A DNA stretch of 7,732 bases from Candidatus Omnitrophota bacterium (GTDB lineage Bacteria > Omnitrophota > Gorgyraeia > Duberdicusellales > 4484-171): the NCBI GenBank assembly GCA_014728785.1, contig WJKZ01000048.1, forward strand, positions 1 through 7,732, written 5' to 3'. A model generated the notes under the pieces. The model was given only the letters and a program-made list of their open reading frames with translations, made no database searches and had not been told where the DNA came from. Positions 5,999 to 7,732 of this stretch are shown piece by piece. How positions within the stretch are numbered: the first letter of the stretch is position 1; each line of letters opens with the position of its first letter. A program made the translations under genes and the position numbers.

Positions 5999-7642
5999 AT
6001 GTTTCAGTGGTGGCGTAAAAGAAATGATGCTTTAGGAACTGTAAACAGAGGGGATGCAGCCGAGTCGGGTTTATGTACTTTATGTCAGGCTGATTGCCGT
6101 GGTAAATGTGAAACCTGGCTTGCCAGCTTAAAGGGGAGAAAACTTCTGTATCCCCGGGATTTTGGACGGATAACTTCCGGTAGCGGTAATACTTTTCATG
6201 TAGGAGTCTCTTACAATTCTTTGAGGATAGACGGCTATAATTATGGCGCCAGAGGCATGCCCAACGGCTTAAGTAATTCCGAAGATGATTGTATATTTCC
6301 TAATGTCAGTCTAAAGGGCAGCTTTGGAGGAGAGATAAAAACAAAATACAGGGTGCCTGTGATGACCGGCGCTTTAGGCTCGACTTTGATTGCTGCCAAG
6401 TATTGGGAGTCTTTTGCGATAGGTGCGGCATTGGTTGGCTATCCTATCGTAGTCGGAGAAAATGTAGTGGGGGTGGACAGGACAGCTGAGATAAAGAACG
6501 GAAAAATTTCCAAAGCTCCTGAATTGGACAGAAGGGTAGACACTTTCTTAAGATATTATGACGGCTACGGTGCTATTATAGTCCAGCTTAATGTGGAAGA
6601 TACGCGTAACGGTGTTGCCGAGTATGTGATCGATAAATACGGAGATAAAGTAATTATAGAGCTAAAATGGGGTCAGGGAGCAAAAGATATCGGAGGAGAA
6701 ATTCAGGTGACCAGTCTGGATTACGCTTTATTCCTGAAAAACAGAGGATATGTTGTTGACCCCGACCCTACCATACCTGAAGTTCAGGAAGCTTTCAAGC
6801 ACAAGGCGATTAAAGCTTTTGCCCGCCATAGCCGTTTAGGCTATACAAGTTTGCCATCGCCTGATAAGGTCAGGGAAAACTTCAAAAAAAGTGTAGAATA
6901 TCTGCGAGGCCTGGGATATAAAAGAATTTCTTTAAAGACAGGTTCCTACGGCATGGAGGCTTTGGCAATGGCGATAAGGTATGCCTCCGAGACCAAGTTG
7001 GACCTTTTAACCATTGACGGTTCAGGCGGCGGTACAGGCATGAGTCCCTGGAACATGATGGAGAGCTGGGGGGTGCCGTCGGTTCTGCTGCATGCCAAAG
7101 CTTATGAATATGCGAAGATGCTCTCTGATAAGGGAAAGGATGTGGTAGATATGGCTTTTGCCGGCGGCCTTGCCAGGGAAGACCAGATATTTAAAGCGCT
7201 TGCCCTGGGAGCTCCTTTTACCAAATTAGTTTGTATGGGCAGAGCTTTGATGATACCTGCTTTTCTGGGTTCGAATATCGAAGGTGCGCTGAATGCGTCG
7301 GTAAAAGAAAAAGTTAATGGCAATTGGGATAAACTCCCTCCCACAGTAGCTGCTTTCGGAGCAACTGCCGATGAGATATTTGCATCTTACTATGACGTCC
7401 AGAAAAAAGTGGGTAAAGATGAGATGAAAAATATACCTTTCGGAGCTGTCGCTTCTTGGACGCTGGCCGACAAACTTGCCGCAGGGCTTCAGCAATTGAT
7501 GGCGGGAGCGCGCAAATTTTCTCTTAAAGATATCAGCCGTGATGATATATATGCGGGGAATAGAGAGACTGCAGCCGAGACCGGAGCAAAGTTTATTACC
7601 GACAAAAATGATGATGTTGCAAAAAAGATAATCAACTCCTGA
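5999..7642 (+). CDS. FMN-binding glutamate synthase-like protein with N-terminal four-cysteine motif
   Basis: A 547-residue protein of the glutamate-synthase central/FMN barrel superfamily (PF01645-type). Shared motifs are MTGALGS (122-128), GENVVG (153-158), KWGQGAKDIGGE (223-234; compare the K-x-x-QGAKPGEGG loop of glutamate synthase), DGSGGGTGMSP (340-350; compare GHDGGTGASP) and AGGLAREDQIFKALALGA (388-405). There is no N-terminal glutaminase domain. The usual three-cysteine [3Fe-4S] motif after the barrel is reduced to a single Cys412 in VCMGRALMIPAF. Instead Cys26, 29, 33 and 37 (CxxCx3Cx3C) near the N-terminus could hold an Fe-S cluster. It is often annotated as glutamate synthase, but it probably cannot use glutamine by the classic route. 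It could use free ammonia, or act as an FMN oxidoreductase on another substrate; I do not know the reaction. It follows nfnAB but has its own long structured leader and a strong ribosome binding site. Confidence 0.85.
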   Translation: MFQWWRKRNDALGTVNRGDAAESGLCTLCQADCRGKCETWLASLKGRKLLYPRDFGRITSGSGNTFHVGVSYNSLRIDGYNYGARGMPNGLSNSEDDCIFPNVSLKGSFGGEIKTKYRVPVMTGALGSTLIAAKYWESFAIGAALVGYPIVVGENVVGVDRTAEIKNGKISKAPELDRRVDTFLRYYDGYGAIIVQLNVEDTRNGVAEYVIDKYGDKVIIELKWGQGAKDIGGEIQVTSLDYALFLKNRGYVVDPDPTIPEVQEAFKHKAIKAFARHSRLGYTSLPSPDKVRENFKKSVEYLRGLGYKRISLKTGSYGMEALAMAIRYASETKLDLLTIDGSGGGTGMSPWNMMESWGVPSVLLHAKAYEYAKMLSDKGKDVVDMAFAGGLAREDQIFKALALGAPFTKLVCMGRALMIPAFLGSNIEGALNASVKEKVNGNWDKLPPTVAAFGATADEIFASYYDVQKKVGKDEMKNIPFGAVASWTLADKLAAGLQQLMAGARKFSLKDISRDDIYAGNRETAAETGAKFITDKNDDVAKKIINS

Positions 7643-7661
7643 TTGTTGATTTGTTTATAAT
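7630..7661 (+). terminator. Weak terminator candidate overlapping the end of the glutamate-synthase-like gene
   Basis: AATCAAC (7630-7636) and GTTGATT (7645-7651) form a perfect seven-base stem with an eight-base loop that contains the stop codon (7640-7642). A T-rich stretch (TTGTTTATAATTT) follows. The stem has only two G-C pairs, so termination would be weak. The same stretch contains TATAAT (7656-7661), which could be a -10 element for a gene beyond the window, although no -35 is evident. Confidence 0.35.
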
Positions 7662-7732
7662 TTGATAGGCCGGCAGTCTGTACGTCAAAGTATAACTTTA
7701 ACGGACAAGCTTCAGGCTTTCATGTATTGTAC

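Noticed and set aside
7102..7495. Minus-strand open frames at 7102-7344 and 7226-7495
   Set aside because: They overlap each other and the conserved barrel end of the FMN protein; no ribosome binding site or motif.
1..7732. CRISPR array, tRNA or rRNA gene, insertion sequence
   Set aside because: No regularly spaced direct repeats, no cloverleaf or rRNA sequence, no transposase fragment is visible on either strand.

Overview
The window looks like chromosomal DNA of a Gram-negative-type, probably anaerobic bacterium with compact, co-directional genes. All seven protein genes lie on the + strand. An LpxL/HtrB-type acyltransferase gene suggests a complex (glyco)lipid envelope. A gene pair resembling NfnAB, the electron-bifurcating NADH-dependent ferredoxin:NADP oxidoreductase, suggests anaerobic metabolism. 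Base composition is moderate and the proteins are rich in Lys, Ile and Glu. The mix fits a deep-branching or candidate phylum (Omnitrophota-like is my guess), but the window holds no rRNA or marker gene that would settle it.

Left part (2-2675): three envelope-lipid genes. First is a diacylglycerol glycosyltransferase of the MGDG-synthase/UgtP type, cut at its 5' end by the window edge. Next comes an LpxL-like lysophospholipid/lipid A acyltransferase, and then a dolichol-phosphate-mannose-synthase-like GT2 glycosyltransferase. The last two are 10 nt apart and probably co-transcribed. Together they look like a small glycolipid assembly module. A leader with a potential Shine-Dalgarno-masking hairpin then precedes a small membrane protein of the COG2426 'small multidrug export' family (2795-3313).

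Middle part (3400-5675): nfnA and nfnB overlap by one base (TGATG), so they are probably translationally coupled and form one flavin/iron-sulfur enzyme. All expected cluster-ligand motifs and nucleotide-binding motifs are visible.

Right part (5676-7732): a 323-nt gene-free stretch separates nfnB from a 547-aa FMN-dependent glutamate-synthase-like protein. This stretch is the most unusual part of the window. It starts with a near-consensus promoter, followed within about 16 nt by a very strong intrinsic terminator (about 17-bp stem and T9). Three more inverted repeats follow, two of them large and abutting, and end immediately before a strong Shine-Dalgarno. The downstream protein keeps the glutamate synthase FMN/active-site loop motifs but lacks the glutaminase domain and the usual 3Fe-4S cysteines. 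It carries instead a compact N-terminal four-cysteine motif. Its adjacency to nfnAB suggests, but does not prove, a link to ferredoxin/NADPH electron flow. The last 90 nt hold a weak terminator candidate, a lone TATAAT and a small stem, but no gene.
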